From the NCBI GenBank assembly GCA_009930155.1, contig RZYX01000004.1, positions 1-56,776 of the forward strand: 56,776 bases of DNA. The letters are read 5' to 3'. A program made the translations under genes and the position numbers. The stretch is from Clostridia bacterium. Its GTDB lineage: Bacteria; Bacillota_A; Clostridia; Oscillospirales; Acutalibacteraceae. The notes under the pieces were generated by a model. It had not been told where the DNA came from and made no database searches. It saw nothing but the letters and a program-made list of their open reading frames with translations. Shown here in pieces: positions 9,009 to 16,779 of the stretch (position 1 is the stretch's first letter; each line of letters begins with the position of its first letter).

Positions 9009-9989
9009 ATGTCTAAGAAATATGCGGTAAGAAATATACAGTTGTGCACCAAAGATTGCTTGTGCCTCTATGTTTGCCCTACAGGTGCATCGGACACCGA
9101 GAATAGTATAATTGATGTTGAAAAGTGCATAGGTTGCGGAGCTTGCTTTGAAGCTTGTCCATCTGGTGCAATATCTATGGTGCCTGTAGAATATCCTCCA
9201 CAGCAGGAAAAAACTGAATCTGTCATAAGTGCACTTAAAGCACTTATGCGTAGTAAATCCGAGCAGGAGAAAATTGCTGCAAGTTTGCCTGGAAAGCTTG
9301 CTGCTGCTATCGAAAAGTCCAACCGCATTATGGCTGAAGATATAATTCGTGAGGCAGGATATATGCTCCCACAAGGTAATAACACTAAGGCTTTTCTGCA
9401 ATCACTTCTTGATAATGAGCAACCAGATGGTTTTCCTAAAGAAGTTGTGGAAAAATTATTAGAATCTTTTAATAAAAATAAGGAGAACAATAAAATGAAT
9501 GAAGATAAAACTCTTAATAACTTAATGGAAGCATTTAATGGCGAAGCTCAAGCAAATAGAAAGTATTTGGCTTATTCCAAGAAGGCTGAGAAAGATGGAA
9601 ATCTTAATGCTGCAAAATTGTTCAGAGCTGCGTCTGACGCTGAAACTCTGCACGCTTTAAAGCATTTTGAGGTAGCGGGTAAAATCAGCACAACATCGGA
9701 TAATCTTAAAGATGCTGTTGCAGGAGAAACTCATGAGTATAAGGAGATGTATCCTGATTTTGTAAAGGAAGCTGAAGCAGCGGGAAACAAGGCTGCGGTT
9801 ATGACTTTTTCCTTTGCTATGAAGGCAGAAGAGGTTCATGCAAGGCTTTATCAGGAGGCACTTGAAAACCTTGACGAAACTGAAGAAGTATTTTATTATT
9901 TGTGCCCTGTTTGCGGTAATATTGAAAAGTTTCAGCCTGAAAGATGCAGTATTTGTGGTGTTCCAGGGGACAAGTTTATTAAATATTAA
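9009..9989 (+). CDS. Ferredoxin-rubrerythrin fusion
   Basis: 326 residues. N-terminal dicluster ferredoxin (~10-60) with one canonical CIGCGACFEACP motif and one unusual set, CTKDCLCLYVCP (C-x3-C-x-C-x3-C). A helical linker follows (~65-160), then a complete rubrerythrin: ferritin-like diiron domain with ExxH motifs (ETLH, EEVH) and a C-terminal rubredoxin knuckle (CPVCGN, CSICGVPGDKF). Rubrerythrins reduce H2O2 with electrons from rubredoxin or ferredoxin; here the donor domain is joined to the enzyme. The ATG at 9009 has GGGG 9 nt upstream; the TTG at 9003 would be too close to it. An internal ATG at 9495, preceded by AAGGAG, falls at the exact start of the rubrerythrin domain and could give a separate 164-residue protein. 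Confidence 0.9.
   Translation: MSKKYAVRNIQLCTKDCLCLYVCPTGASDTENSIIDVEKCIGCGACFEACPSGAISMVPVEYPPQQEKTESVISALKALMRSKSEQEKIAASLPGKLAAAIEKSNRIMAEDIIREAGYMLPQGNNTKAFLQSLLDNEQPDGFPKEVVEKLLESFNKNKENNKMNEDKTLNNLMEAFNGEAQANRKYLAYSKKAEKDGNLNAAKLFRAASDAETLHALKHFEVAGKISTTSDNLKDAVAGETHEYKEMYPDFVKEAEAAGNKAAVMTFSFAMKAEEVHARLYQEALENLDETEEVFYYLCPVCGNIEKFQPERCSICGVPGDKFIKY
9481..9497 (+). promoter_or_regulatory. Internal ribosome binding site and start within the ferredoxin-rubrerythrin gene
   Basis: AAGGAG ends at 9485 and an in-frame ATG follows at 9495, at the junction between the linker (FNKNKENNK) and the rubrerythrin domain (MNEDKTLNN). The spacing is close to that of real genes in this window. It may give a stand-alone rubrerythrin alongside the fusion, or mark the ancestral start of a gene that later fused. 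Confidence 0.5.
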
Positions 9990-10051
9990 TAGTCATAAAT
10001 AAAGACTTTTTATTTAAATTATAATAATAACAAAGAAAAGGGATGATTATT

Positions 10052-10870
10052 ATGGATAGAACAAAAAAGGCATTGATTAATGGAGCTTTTTTTGTAATTA
10101 CTCTGGCGGTTAATACCCTAGGTGTTTTAGGATTGATTAACGGACTTTCACAAAAAGAAATTTCTGATAAGTATGTTACTTTGATTACACCATCGCCCAC
10201 CACTTTTAGTATATGGAGTGTTATCTATTCATTACTGATTATTTCTATGGTTGTTATGATAGTAAAAAAAGATGAAACATATTATAAAAATGCTATAGAT
10301 AAGACTACGGTTCTTTTCATAATTTCTTGTATTCTTAATATAGCGTGGATTGTTACATTTTCGTATGCGTACATTGAATTATCTGTGCTTTTTATTTTAG
10401 GTCTTTTAATTACATTGGCACTTATTTGCATGGAGCTTAGAAAAATTCAAGAGGGCAAACGTTTTCTGTTACCTTTGACTTTTGGGCTTTACACAGGTTG
10501 GCTGTTTATTGCGACTGTTGTCAATATAGCGGCATCGTTAGTAAAATTAAAATGGAACGGGTTTGGAATTGCAAACGAAACTTGGGCAATAATTATGCTT
10601 TTAGTTGCAATTGCACTAACTGCCTTGGTACTTTTTAAAACTCGCAATGCTGCATTTCCGCTTCCTATTGCATGGGCATATTTAGGTATCTATCAATTTT
10701 TGAAATCACCAGAAGGATTTAAAGGTGAATTTGGTAATTTGCAGACTACGGCTATTGTAGGAATGGTTGTTTTGATAGGTATGTCAGCATTATTATTTTA
10801 TCTAAACCGTTTTACATTGATTCAGCAGACAGCTGGCAGTGATAAAGTACATTTAAGTGATGAGTTGTAA
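10052..10870 (+). CDS. TspO/MBR-related membrane protein
   Basis: 272 residues, about eight hydrophobic segments. The motif TPSPTTFSIWSVIYSLL (~residues 49-65) resembles the P-x-x-FSIWx-x-IY signature of tryptophan-rich sensory (TspO/MBR) and related proteins, though this protein is longer than canonical five-helix TspO (~155 residues) and belongs to the larger Firmicutes subgroup with repeats of the bundle. Function is not established for this subgroup; porphyrin binding or stress roles are known for true TspO only. The ATG at 10052 has AAAGGG 9 nt upstream; an ATG at 10043 overlaps that RBS. It follows the rubrerythrin gene by 62 bp, with a weak PerR-like sequence between them. Confidence 0.7.
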   Translation: MDRTKKALINGAFFVITLAVNTLGVLGLINGLSQKEISDKYVTLITPSPTTFSIWSVIYSLLIISMVVMIVKKDETYYKNAIDKTTVLFIISCILNIAWIVTFSYAYIELSVLFILGLLITLALICMELRKIQEGKRFLLPLTFGLYTGWLFIATVVNIAASLVKLKWNGFGIANETWAIIMLLVAIALTALVLFKTRNAAFPLPIAWAYLGIYQFLKSPEGFKGEFGNLQTTAIVGMVVLIGMSALLFYLNRFTLIQQTAGSDKVHLSDEL

Positions 10871-10920
10871 AATAGTTCTTGAATTAATAAAAAAATAATG
10901 TTAAAATTATAACACAATAT

Positions 10921-11037
10921 ATTTGCTTGTGATATTTCACTTGGGAATATAGGGTTAAATCAATTTTCTAACCGCAAAGTAGCTTCTGAGCGGAAAGTAG
11001 AGTAATAAGCATGTTTATTTTAATCTGCGCTATTATA
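10921..11037 (+). ncRNA. Candidate structured leader RNA of the hydrogenase-maturation operon
   Basis: Between the TspO-like gene and a strong terminator lies a stretch with several pairings: TGCTT (10924-10928) with AAGCA (11007-11011) could close a multibranch structure; inside it are GTGA-TATT-TCAC (10929-10940), GGTTA/TAACC (10953-10957 with 10969-10973) and CCGC/GCGG (10972-10975 with 10990-10993). The last two share bases and are mutually exclusive. AAAGTAG occurs twice (10976-10982, 10994-11000). The layout of structure, terminator, then RBS and first gene is that of an attenuator or riboswitch, but I do not recognise the class. Confidence 0.45.
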
Positions 11038-11070
11038 CTCCTCTTCCGTTTTGGAAGAGGAGTTTTTTAT
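11038..11070 (+). terminator. Terminator immediately upstream of the hydrogenase-maturation operon
   Basis: Perfect 10-bp stem CTCCTCTTCC / GGAAGAGGAG (11038-11047, 11053-11062), loop GTTTT, then TTTTTTATTTTTT. It ends only about 22 bp before the first start codon, so it is more likely a conditional (attenuation) terminator inside the leader than the end of the preceding TspO-like gene, 167 bp upstream. Confidence 0.85.
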
Positions 11071-11091
11071 TTTTTAGGGGGGAAATCAAGT

Positions 11092-11349
11092 ATGGAAAAA
11101 AGAATAGGTATTGTTGGAATCGTTATTGAAGATTTTTCATCTGTTAGTGAAGTTAATGAGGTTTTGCACGAGTATGCAAATCTTATCGTATGCAGAGTGG
11201 GGCTACCGTATAAGGAGAGAGGTATATCTGTTATTTCATTAATAATGGATGGAACAAATGATGAAATAAGTGCACTTACAGGCAAACTTGGCAGAATTAA
11301 AGGTGTGTCTGTTAAATCAATGATCACAAAAGGTACAAAAAATATATAG
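11092..11349 (+). CDS. Putative iron-only hydrogenase system regulator (TM1266 family)
   Basis: 85 residues. Small ACT/ferredoxin-like alpha-beta protein, recognised from RIGIVGIVIEDFSSVSEVNE and the later GISVISLIMDGTNDEISAL-type core, as in TM1266 homologues that accompany hydrogenase maturation genes. NikR-like fold without an obvious DNA-binding ribbon, so its regulatory role is an assumption attached to the family. The ATG at 11092 follows a GGGGGG run at suitable distance; an upstream ATG at 11011 would run through the terminator hairpin and is rejected. First gene of the operon with hydG, hydE and hydF. Confidence 0.85.
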   Translation: MEKRIGIVGIVIEDFSSVSEVNEVLHEYANLIVCRVGLPYKERGISVISLIMDGTNDEISALTGKLGRIKGVSVKSMITKGTKNI

Positions 11350-11367
11350 TTGAAAGGTCGCTGCAAA

Positions 11368-12819
11368 ATGAATTTTCTTGAAAAGTATCGTGATGAATTT
11401 GAAGAGCTAGATAAAATGGAGCATGATTTTATTGATGATGATAAAATTTGGAGTCAACTGAATAGTCATGAAAACCCATCAAAAGAGGAAGTAAGAAAAG
11501 TTTTAAAAAAGGCTGCCGAATGTATAAGGCTTGATCCAGAAGAAACTGCGATTTTAATTCAAAATCAAGATGAAGAAACAATTGGAGAAATGTATGAGCT
11601 TGCACATCAATTAAAGCAAGAGGTTTATGGCGATAGAATTGTTTTCTTTGCACCCCTTTATATAAGTGATGAGTGTGCAAACAATTGCAAATATTGCGGT
11701 TTTAGATCTAGCAATACTGCCATGCATCGCAAAACTCTTACAATGGATGAAATAGAAGAAGAAGTAAAAATAATGACGCAGGAGGGTCAAAAGCGTACTG
11801 TTTTGGTTTATGGTGAATCACCTAAAACTGAAGTGGACTTTATGTGTAAGACTGTTGAAAAAGTTTATAGCGTTAAGACAAAGCACGGGGAAATTAGGCG
11901 AGCTAACATTAACTGCGCACCACTTAGAGTTGATGAGCTTAAAAAGCTAAAAAAGGCTGAAATTGGTACTTTTCAGGTGTTCCAAGAAACTTATCATCAT
12001 GAGACATATAAAGATGTTCATCCCGCAGGAACAATAAAAGGACACTATCGCTGGCGTTTATATGCTATGGATAGGGCACAGCAGGCAAATGTGGATGATT
12101 GTGGTTTGGGTGTTCTTTTTGGGCTTTATGACTGGCGATTTGAGGTTATGGGACTTTTGTATCACACAATTCATTTGGAAGAAACTTTTAACGGAGTTGG
12201 CCCTCACACAATATCTTTCCCTAGAATTACGCCAGCAACAGGCACACCCTTTTCAGTTAATCCTGAATATGTAGTAAGTGATAGTGACTTTAAAAAGCTT
12301 ATTGCAATTCTTAGATTGTCTGTTCCGTACACAGGCCTTATTTGTACGGCTCGTGAATCAATGGAAGTACGCAAGGAAGTTATTCCGCTTGGCGTATCTC
12401 AAATAGATGCAGGCACAAGGATTGGTGTAGGTGCTTATTCAAAGTCAAAAGAAGCAAATACACTACCAGACAAAGAGCAGTTTTCTATTTGTGATTCCCG
12501 CTCTTTAGATGATGTTGTAAAAGAAATTTGCGACATGGGCAACATCCCTTCATTTTGCACATCTTGCTACCGTGCAGGAAGAACTGGCGAGGAGTTTATG
12601 AAGGTTGCAAAATCTAAGTTTGTACATAATTTCTGTATACCAAATGCAATTTTCACCTTAAAGGAATATTTGCTTGATTATGCATCTGAAGAAACTAGAA
12701 ATAAAGGTGAAGCTGTAATCAAAGAGCATCTTGAACTTTTAAAAAGCCATCCAGTTTATGACAAAACTTTGGCAATACTCCAAAGGCTAGAAGAAGGAGA
12801 AAGGGATTTGCGTTTGTAA
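11368..12819 (+). CDS. hydG: [FeFe]-hydrogenase maturase HydG (tyrosine lyase)
   Basis: 483 residues. Radical-SAM enzyme that splits tyrosine to p-cresol and dehydroglycine and supplies the CO and CN- ligands of the H-cluster as an Fe(CO)2CN synthon. Radical-SAM cluster motif CANNCKYC (Cys ~103, 107, 110). The C-terminal auxiliary cluster motif, CTSC followed 22 residues later by Cys in HNFC, is intact, which separates HydG from ThiH. Start ATG 11368 with AAAGG upstream; a TTG at 11350 is in frame but badly placed. The next gene starts 2 bp after the stop. Confidence 0.96.
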   Translation: MNFLEKYRDEFEELDKMEHDFIDDDKIWSQLNSHENPSKEEVRKVLKKAAECIRLDPEETAILIQNQDEETIGEMYELAHQLKQEVYGDRIVFFAPLYISDECANNCKYCGFRSSNTAMHRKTLTMDEIEEEVKIMTQEGQKRTVLVYGESPKTEVDFMCKTVEKVYSVKTKHGEIRRANINCAPLRVDELKKLKKAEIGTFQVFQETYHHETYKDVHPAGTIKGHYRWRLYAMDRAQQANVDDCGLGVLFGLYDWRFEVMGLLYHTIHLEETFNGVGPHTISFPRITPATGTPFSVNPEYVVSDSDFKKLIAILRLSVPYTGLICTARESMEVRKEVIPLGVSQIDAGTRIGVGAYSKSKEANTLPDKEQFSICDSRSLDDVVKEICDMGNIPSFCTSCYRAGRTGEEFMKVAKSKFVHNFCIPNAIFTLKEYLLDYASEETRNKGEAVIKEHLELLKSHPVYDKTLAILQRLEEGERDLRL

Positions 12820-12821
12820 AA

Positions 12822-13871
12822 ATGATTACAAAATTGTTGAACAGAGTTTCTGATGCTGATAAAAAAGAATTATCTGAGATTATAAAGTACTTTAGTGAAA
12901 ATGCCACTAAAGAAGAATTAAACAGCCTTGCTTTGTATGCTTGCAATTTAAGAGATGAGTATTATGGAGCAAGGGTGTTCTTTAGGGGACTTATCGAATT
13001 TAGTAGCTATTGTAAAAATAATTGTTATTATTGCGGTATTCAGCGTGATAATAAAAATGCTGTAAGATACCGAATGACTGAGGATGAAATAATAGATTCG
13101 TGCAGACGGGGTTACGAAATGGGATTTCGCACATTCGTTTTGCAAAGTGGTGAGGACTTTTATTTCACATCGGATGAACTATGCTTTATTGTTTGTAAAA
13201 TCAAATCTTGCTTTCCAGATTGTGCTGTAACTCTTTCTGTTGGTGAACTGGACTATGGCTCATATAAAAAGCTTTTTGATGCAGGAGCAGATCGTTATCT
13301 TTTGCGTCACGAAACTGCAAATGAAGATCATTACAAAAAGCTGCACCCTCCAGAATTAAGCCTTGTAAACAGAAAAGAATGTTTATATAATCTTAAAGAA
13401 ATTGGATATCAAGTTGGTGCTGGATTTATGGTGGATTCCCCGTATCAGACCTATGATACATTGGCGGAGGATTTAATGTTTTTAAGAGAACTTCAGCCAC
13501 ATATGATTGGTATAGGGCCGTTTATTCCACACAAGGACACAATATTTGCAAATTTTGATAAACCGACAACGAACAAAACGATTGTTTTATTGTCACTTGT
13601 TAGAATTATGGTGCCAAAGGCAATGATTCCATCTACTACAGCCCTTAGCACAATAGAAGTGTCGGCTCGTGATAAAGGTTTTTTGTCAGGGGCAAATGTG
13701 GTTATGCCAAACCTTACGCCAATCAAATATCGTAATAATTATAATTTATATGATAATAAATTGTGCAGTGGTTCGGAAGCAGCTGAAAACTTATCAAGTC
13801 TAGTAGAGTCAATAGAAAGAATAAATATGATTGCTGATTTATCTCGAGGGGATCATATAGATATGAAATAA
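12822..13871 (+). CDS. hydE: [FeFe]-hydrogenase maturase HydE (radical SAM)
   Basis: 349 residues. Radical-SAM protein that processes the HydG-derived iron synthon on the way to the 2Fe subcluster. Cluster motif CKNNCYYC (Cys 64, 68, 71), followed by a BioB-like TIM barrel (GEDFYFTSDELC; AGADRYLLRHETAN; GFMVDSPYQT). Length is normal. Only two bases separate it from hydG and a clear RBS is lacking next to the ATG, so translation is probably coupled. HydF follows 14 bp later. Confidence 0.95.
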   Translation: MITKLLNRVSDADKKELSEIIKYFSENATKEELNSLALYACNLRDEYYGARVFFRGLIEFSSYCKNNCYYCGIQRDNKNAVRYRMTEDEIIDSCRRGYEMGFRTFVLQSGEDFYFTSDELCFIVCKIKSCFPDCAVTLSVGELDYGSYKKLFDAGADRYLLRHETANEDHYKKLHPPELSLVNRKECLYNLKEIGYQVGAGFMVDSPYQTYDTLAEDLMFLRELQPHMIGIGPFIPHKDTIFANFDKPTTNKTIVLLSLVRIMVPKAMIPSTTALSTIEVSARDKGFLSGANVVMPNLTPIKYRNNYNLYDNKLCSGSEAAENLSSLVESIERINMIADLSRGDHIDMK

Positions 13872-13885
13872 AGGGTGATACATAA

Positions 13886-15118
13886 ATGGAAAACATAAAT
13901 TCAACTCCTATGGCAAGCAGATTTACAATAGGCATTTTTGGCAGACGAAATGTTGGAAAGTCATCGCTAATAAATGCCATTACAAATCAAAATATAGCTT
14001 TAACTTCGGATGTTGCAGGAACAACTACGGACCCCGTTTATAAGGCTATGGAACTTTTGCCTATAGGTCCAGTAGTGTTCATTGACACTGCTGGCTTGGA
14101 TGATGTTGGGGAGCTTGGCTTGCAGCGTGTAGAAAAATCATATGAGGTTCTTAGAAAATGTAATTTTGTTATCGTTGTAACAGATGAGACTGGGATAACA
14201 CCGCTTGAAAAAGAATTTATTGAAGAGCTGCAAAGCCGAAAGATTAATTATCTTGTTGTATTAAATAAATGCGATTATAAAACTCCAAAGCTTACAGAAA
14301 ACATCAGTTTCCCATTTGTATGTGTAAGTACAATTAAGAATCAAGGCATTGAAGAGGTAAAAAAACAAATCATTGCAAATTCAGGCGTTGAGTATGTTCA
14401 GCCTTCTCTTGTAAAGGGATTGATTAAACCAGGCGAAACAGCCGTGCTTGTAACTCCGATTGATTCAGCAGCGCCAAAAGGTCGTTTGATACTTCCTCAA
14501 CAGCAGGTGATAAGAGATATTCTGGATATAGGAGCAATGGCATATGTTACTAAAGAGACGCAGTTAAAACAAACTCTGCAAAGTCTTAAAACACCGCCAG
14601 CTATAGTAATCACTGACTCTCAGGCTTTTGAAAGCGTATCAGCAGACACTCCAGCCGAAATTCCTCTCACTTCTTTTTCTATTCTATTTGCAAGGCAAAA
14701 AGCAGATATTGCTGAAATGGTAAGAGGTGTGAAGCGAATAGAAACTCTGTCTAAAGGTGATACTGTTTTGATTGTTGAAGGATGTACTCACCATAGGCAG
14801 GATGATGATATTGGGACTGTAAAAATCCCACGCTGGATTAATAAGATAGCTGGTGAAGGCATTATTTATGAATGGGCATCAGGAGCTTGTTTCCCTAAAG
14901 ATATAAAAAAATATAGCCTTATAATTCATTGCGGGGGTTGTATGCTTAATAACAGAGAAATGAGTTATAGAGTTCAAAAGTCAAAAGAGCAGGGCGTTTG
15001 TATTACAAACTATGGATTGATGATTGCTTTCGTAACGGGGATTCTTTCTCGTGCGATAGAACCGTTTTCAAATGCATCCTCTATTTTAAATGATAATGAT
15101 GTAGATTATAATTTATAA
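13886..15118 (+). CDS. hydF: [FeFe]-hydrogenase maturation GTPase HydF
   Basis: 410 residues. Scaffold on which the 2Fe subcluster is assembled and from which it is passed to HydA. N-terminal TrmE-type GTPase domain: P-loop GRRNVGKSS (~19-27), DTAGLDD (~69), NKCD (~132). Middle dimerisation domain; C-terminal [4Fe-4S] domain with the conserved CTHH and, about 50 residues later, HCGGC. RBS AAGGGTGA before the ATG. Last gene of the maturation operon, followed by a terminator. Confidence 0.95.
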   Translation: MENINSTPMASRFTIGIFGRRNVGKSSLINAITNQNIALTSDVAGTTTDPVYKAMELLPIGPVVFIDTAGLDDVGELGLQRVEKSYEVLRKCNFVIVVTDETGITPLEKEFIEELQSRKINYLVVLNKCDYKTPKLTENISFPFVCVSTIKNQGIEEVKKQIIANSGVEYVQPSLVKGLIKPGETAVLVTPIDSAAPKGRLILPQQQVIRDILDIGAMAYVTKETQLKQTLQSLKTPPAIVITDSQAFESVSADTPAEIPLTSFSILFARQKADIAEMVRGVKRIETLSKGDTVLIVEGCTHHRQDDDIGTVKIPRWINKIAGEGIIYEWASGACFPKDIKKYSLIIHCGGCMLNNREMSYRVQKSKEQGVCITNYGLMIAFVTGILSRAIEPFSNASSILNDNDVDYNL

Positions 15119-15161
15119 TCTACGACAAAAATGCAGAACATTTTATTCATGTGTTTTAATA

Positions 15162-15210
15162 AAAAGACAAGGTAAGGAGATGAGTACTCCAAACCTTGTC
15201 TTTTTTATAT
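15162..15210 (+). terminator. Terminator of the hydrogenase-maturation operon
   Basis: Stem AAAAGACAAGGT / ACCTTGTCTTTT (15162-15173, 15193-15204) with an inner GGAG/CTCC pair, followed by further Ts. It stands about 45 bp after hydF. Confidence 0.88.
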
Positions 15211-15289
15211 TTTACATAACTTAATTTAGAATGTTTTTTATATTCTATCATATAAATTAAATATTATTAAAAAATCAAGGAGTGACTTT

Positions 15290-16435
15290 TTGAAAAGGAA
15301 AAATAATATTATAGGTTATATTATAGTTGCATTTTTTACGGTTTGTTTTATTTATATTGGTAGAATTTATGCACTTCAAAATCAGCTTGAACATAATTGT
15401 TTGGATAAAGAAGTTGAAATGGATACGGGGATAGTGGCAAGAGTTGAAGAGGTATTAAATGAAGAACAGAGCGGGACTATAAACTTTACAGCAGTGGTTT
15501 GTAAGGGAGAACTAAAAGGTACATCGATACAAGCAACCCAAGCTATGGGCAATTCTGGACTATTTACACCGCCAAAAGTAGAAACGGGTGACCGAGTTGT
15601 GCTATATCCTATACAGGAAGATAATAAGGTAGAATGGCTTTTTGAAGATTATAGCCGAATAGATACTATTATTTTTATGGCAGGGATTTTTCTTTTAGCA
15701 GTTGTTATTATCTGTGGGGTAAAAGGATTTACAACGCTTGTTTCTTTGGGAGTTACCTTTGCATATATAATGGCTGTACTTGTACCAATGTATACAGCAG
15801 GGATAAATGGGCATGTAATAACTATGATTGTATCTGCGGGTATTGTGTTTTCCTCTTTGCTTATTATACATGGAATCAATACCAAAAGCATTGCTGCTGT
15901 TGTGGGGTGTTGGACGGGATTAGCCATTTCTGCTTTTCTTGCTTATTGGGCATCTGGAAAAATGAAGTTAACTGGTTATACAGGAGATGATAGCTCGCAA
16001 TTGTTTCAAATGTATAACGGTGAGCTTGATATGAAAGCAATTGTATTTACAATTACGGTTTTAAGTTCTCTTGGTGCGACTATGGATGTAGCTATGTCTA
16101 TTTCTTCTGCATTGCATGAAGTTAAACGAAATAGCAGGGGACTATTAAGTAGAATAGAGTATTTTAAATCAGGTATGGAAATAGGAAAAGATACGATAGG
16201 AACAATGTCTAACACCTTGATTTTAGCTTATATGGGCGGAAATTTGACAAGTATTATGATATATTGCTCCATGAATTATCCTTTGTCGGTTTTGTTAAAT
16301 AAGCAGGAACTAATTGTTGAGTTTGCACAATCTTTAATAGGTGTATTTTCTATTTTGGTTACTATTCCGATTACAGCAATATGTTGTGCATTTATGTTTT
16401 ATAGAAGTTATCCAGAACCACGGCGTTTTAAATAA
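15290..16435 (+). CDS. YibE/YibF family membrane protein
   Basis: 381 residues. One N-terminal membrane anchor (~5-28), an extracytoplasmic beta-rich YibE-like domain to ~115, then about seven to eight transmembrane helices corresponding to YibF (for example FMAGIFLLAVVIICGV; GNLTSIMIYC). Family PF07907; function unknown, possibly transport. Here YibE and YibF are joined in one chain, the common Firmicutes form. The TTG at 15290 is the start: AAGGAG stands 7 nt upstream and no in-frame ATG lies near. Stands alone between two terminators. Confidence 0.85.
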   Translation: MKRKNNIIGYIIVAFFTVCFIYIGRIYALQNQLEHNCLDKEVEMDTGIVARVEEVLNEEQSGTINFTAVVCKGELKGTSIQATQAMGNSGLFTPPKVETGDRVVLYPIQEDNKVEWLFEDYSRIDTIIFMAGIFLLAVVIICGVKGFTTLVSLGVTFAYIMAVLVPMYTAGINGHVITMIVSAGIVFSSLLIIHGINTKSIAAVVGCWTGLAISAFLAYWASGKMKLTGYTGDDSSQLFQMYNGELDMKAIVFTITVLSSLGATMDVAMSISSALHEVKRNSRGLLSRIEYFKSGMEIGKDTIGTMSNTLILAYMGGNLTSIMIYCSMNYPLSVLLNKQELIVEFAQSLIGVFSILVTIPITAICCAFMFYRSYPEPRRFK

Positions 16436-16539
16436 AAGTATAAGTATTAATATAAAAGAGCATATGGATGCGGTTTATTTGTAGATTATAAGTTCTTTGC
16501 TGTCTTGCTGATATGAAAGAAAGAGTTTTTATAACTATG

Positions 16540-16585
16540 TTTATTTTAAAAAGTAGGAGTGAGCATTTTGCCCGCTCCTACTTTT
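16540..16585 (-). terminator. Terminator after the feo operon (possibly bidirectional)
   Basis: Stem AAAAGTAGGAG / CTCCTACTTTT (16549-16559, 16575-16585) with a 15-nt loop. On the minus strand a T/A tract follows. It lies just behind the small feoB-associated gene and may also serve the yibEF gene on the plus strand. Confidence 0.8.
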
Positions 16586-16587
16586 GT

Positions 16588-16758
16588 TTATTTAATATAG
16601 TGTATTTTAGAATTTTGGCATTTTGCACAGTTACCATTACAGGCACCTTTGCCGTTCTTTTTGTCTTTAATCATCTTTTTTACGATTATTGCAACAATAA
16701 TGATAACTATGCAACTTATGATAATTGTAGAAAGATTACTAAGTAAAAAACTAAACAT
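16588..16758 (-). CDS. FeoB-associated Cys-rich membrane protein
   Basis: 56 residues. One transmembrane helix (~8-27, TIIISCIVIIIIVAIIV-like) followed by a basic stretch and a small cysteine cluster CNGNCAKCQ. This matches the FeoB-associated Cys-rich membrane proteins (PF12669) that often sit directly behind feoB in Firmicutes. Possibly the functional counterpart of FeoC, but this is not proven. GGAG precedes the ATG by about 8 nt, and the gene begins 21 bp after the feoB stop on the same strand, before the terminator. Confidence 0.85.
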   Translation of the reverse strand: MFSFLLSNLSTIIISCIVIIIVAIIVKKMIKDKKNGKGACNGNCAKCQNSKIHYIK

Positions 16759-16779
16759 CTACAAAACTCCCTTTTTTAT

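Noticed and set aside
11011..11091. Upstream start of the TM1266-type regulator
   Set aside because: It would translate through the terminator stem-loop; the ATG at 11092 has its own G-rich Shine-Dalgarno.
16513..16746. 77-residue plus-strand reading frame
   Set aside because: It runs through a terminator hairpin and is antisense to the small FeoB-associated gene, whose motif and RBS are convincing.
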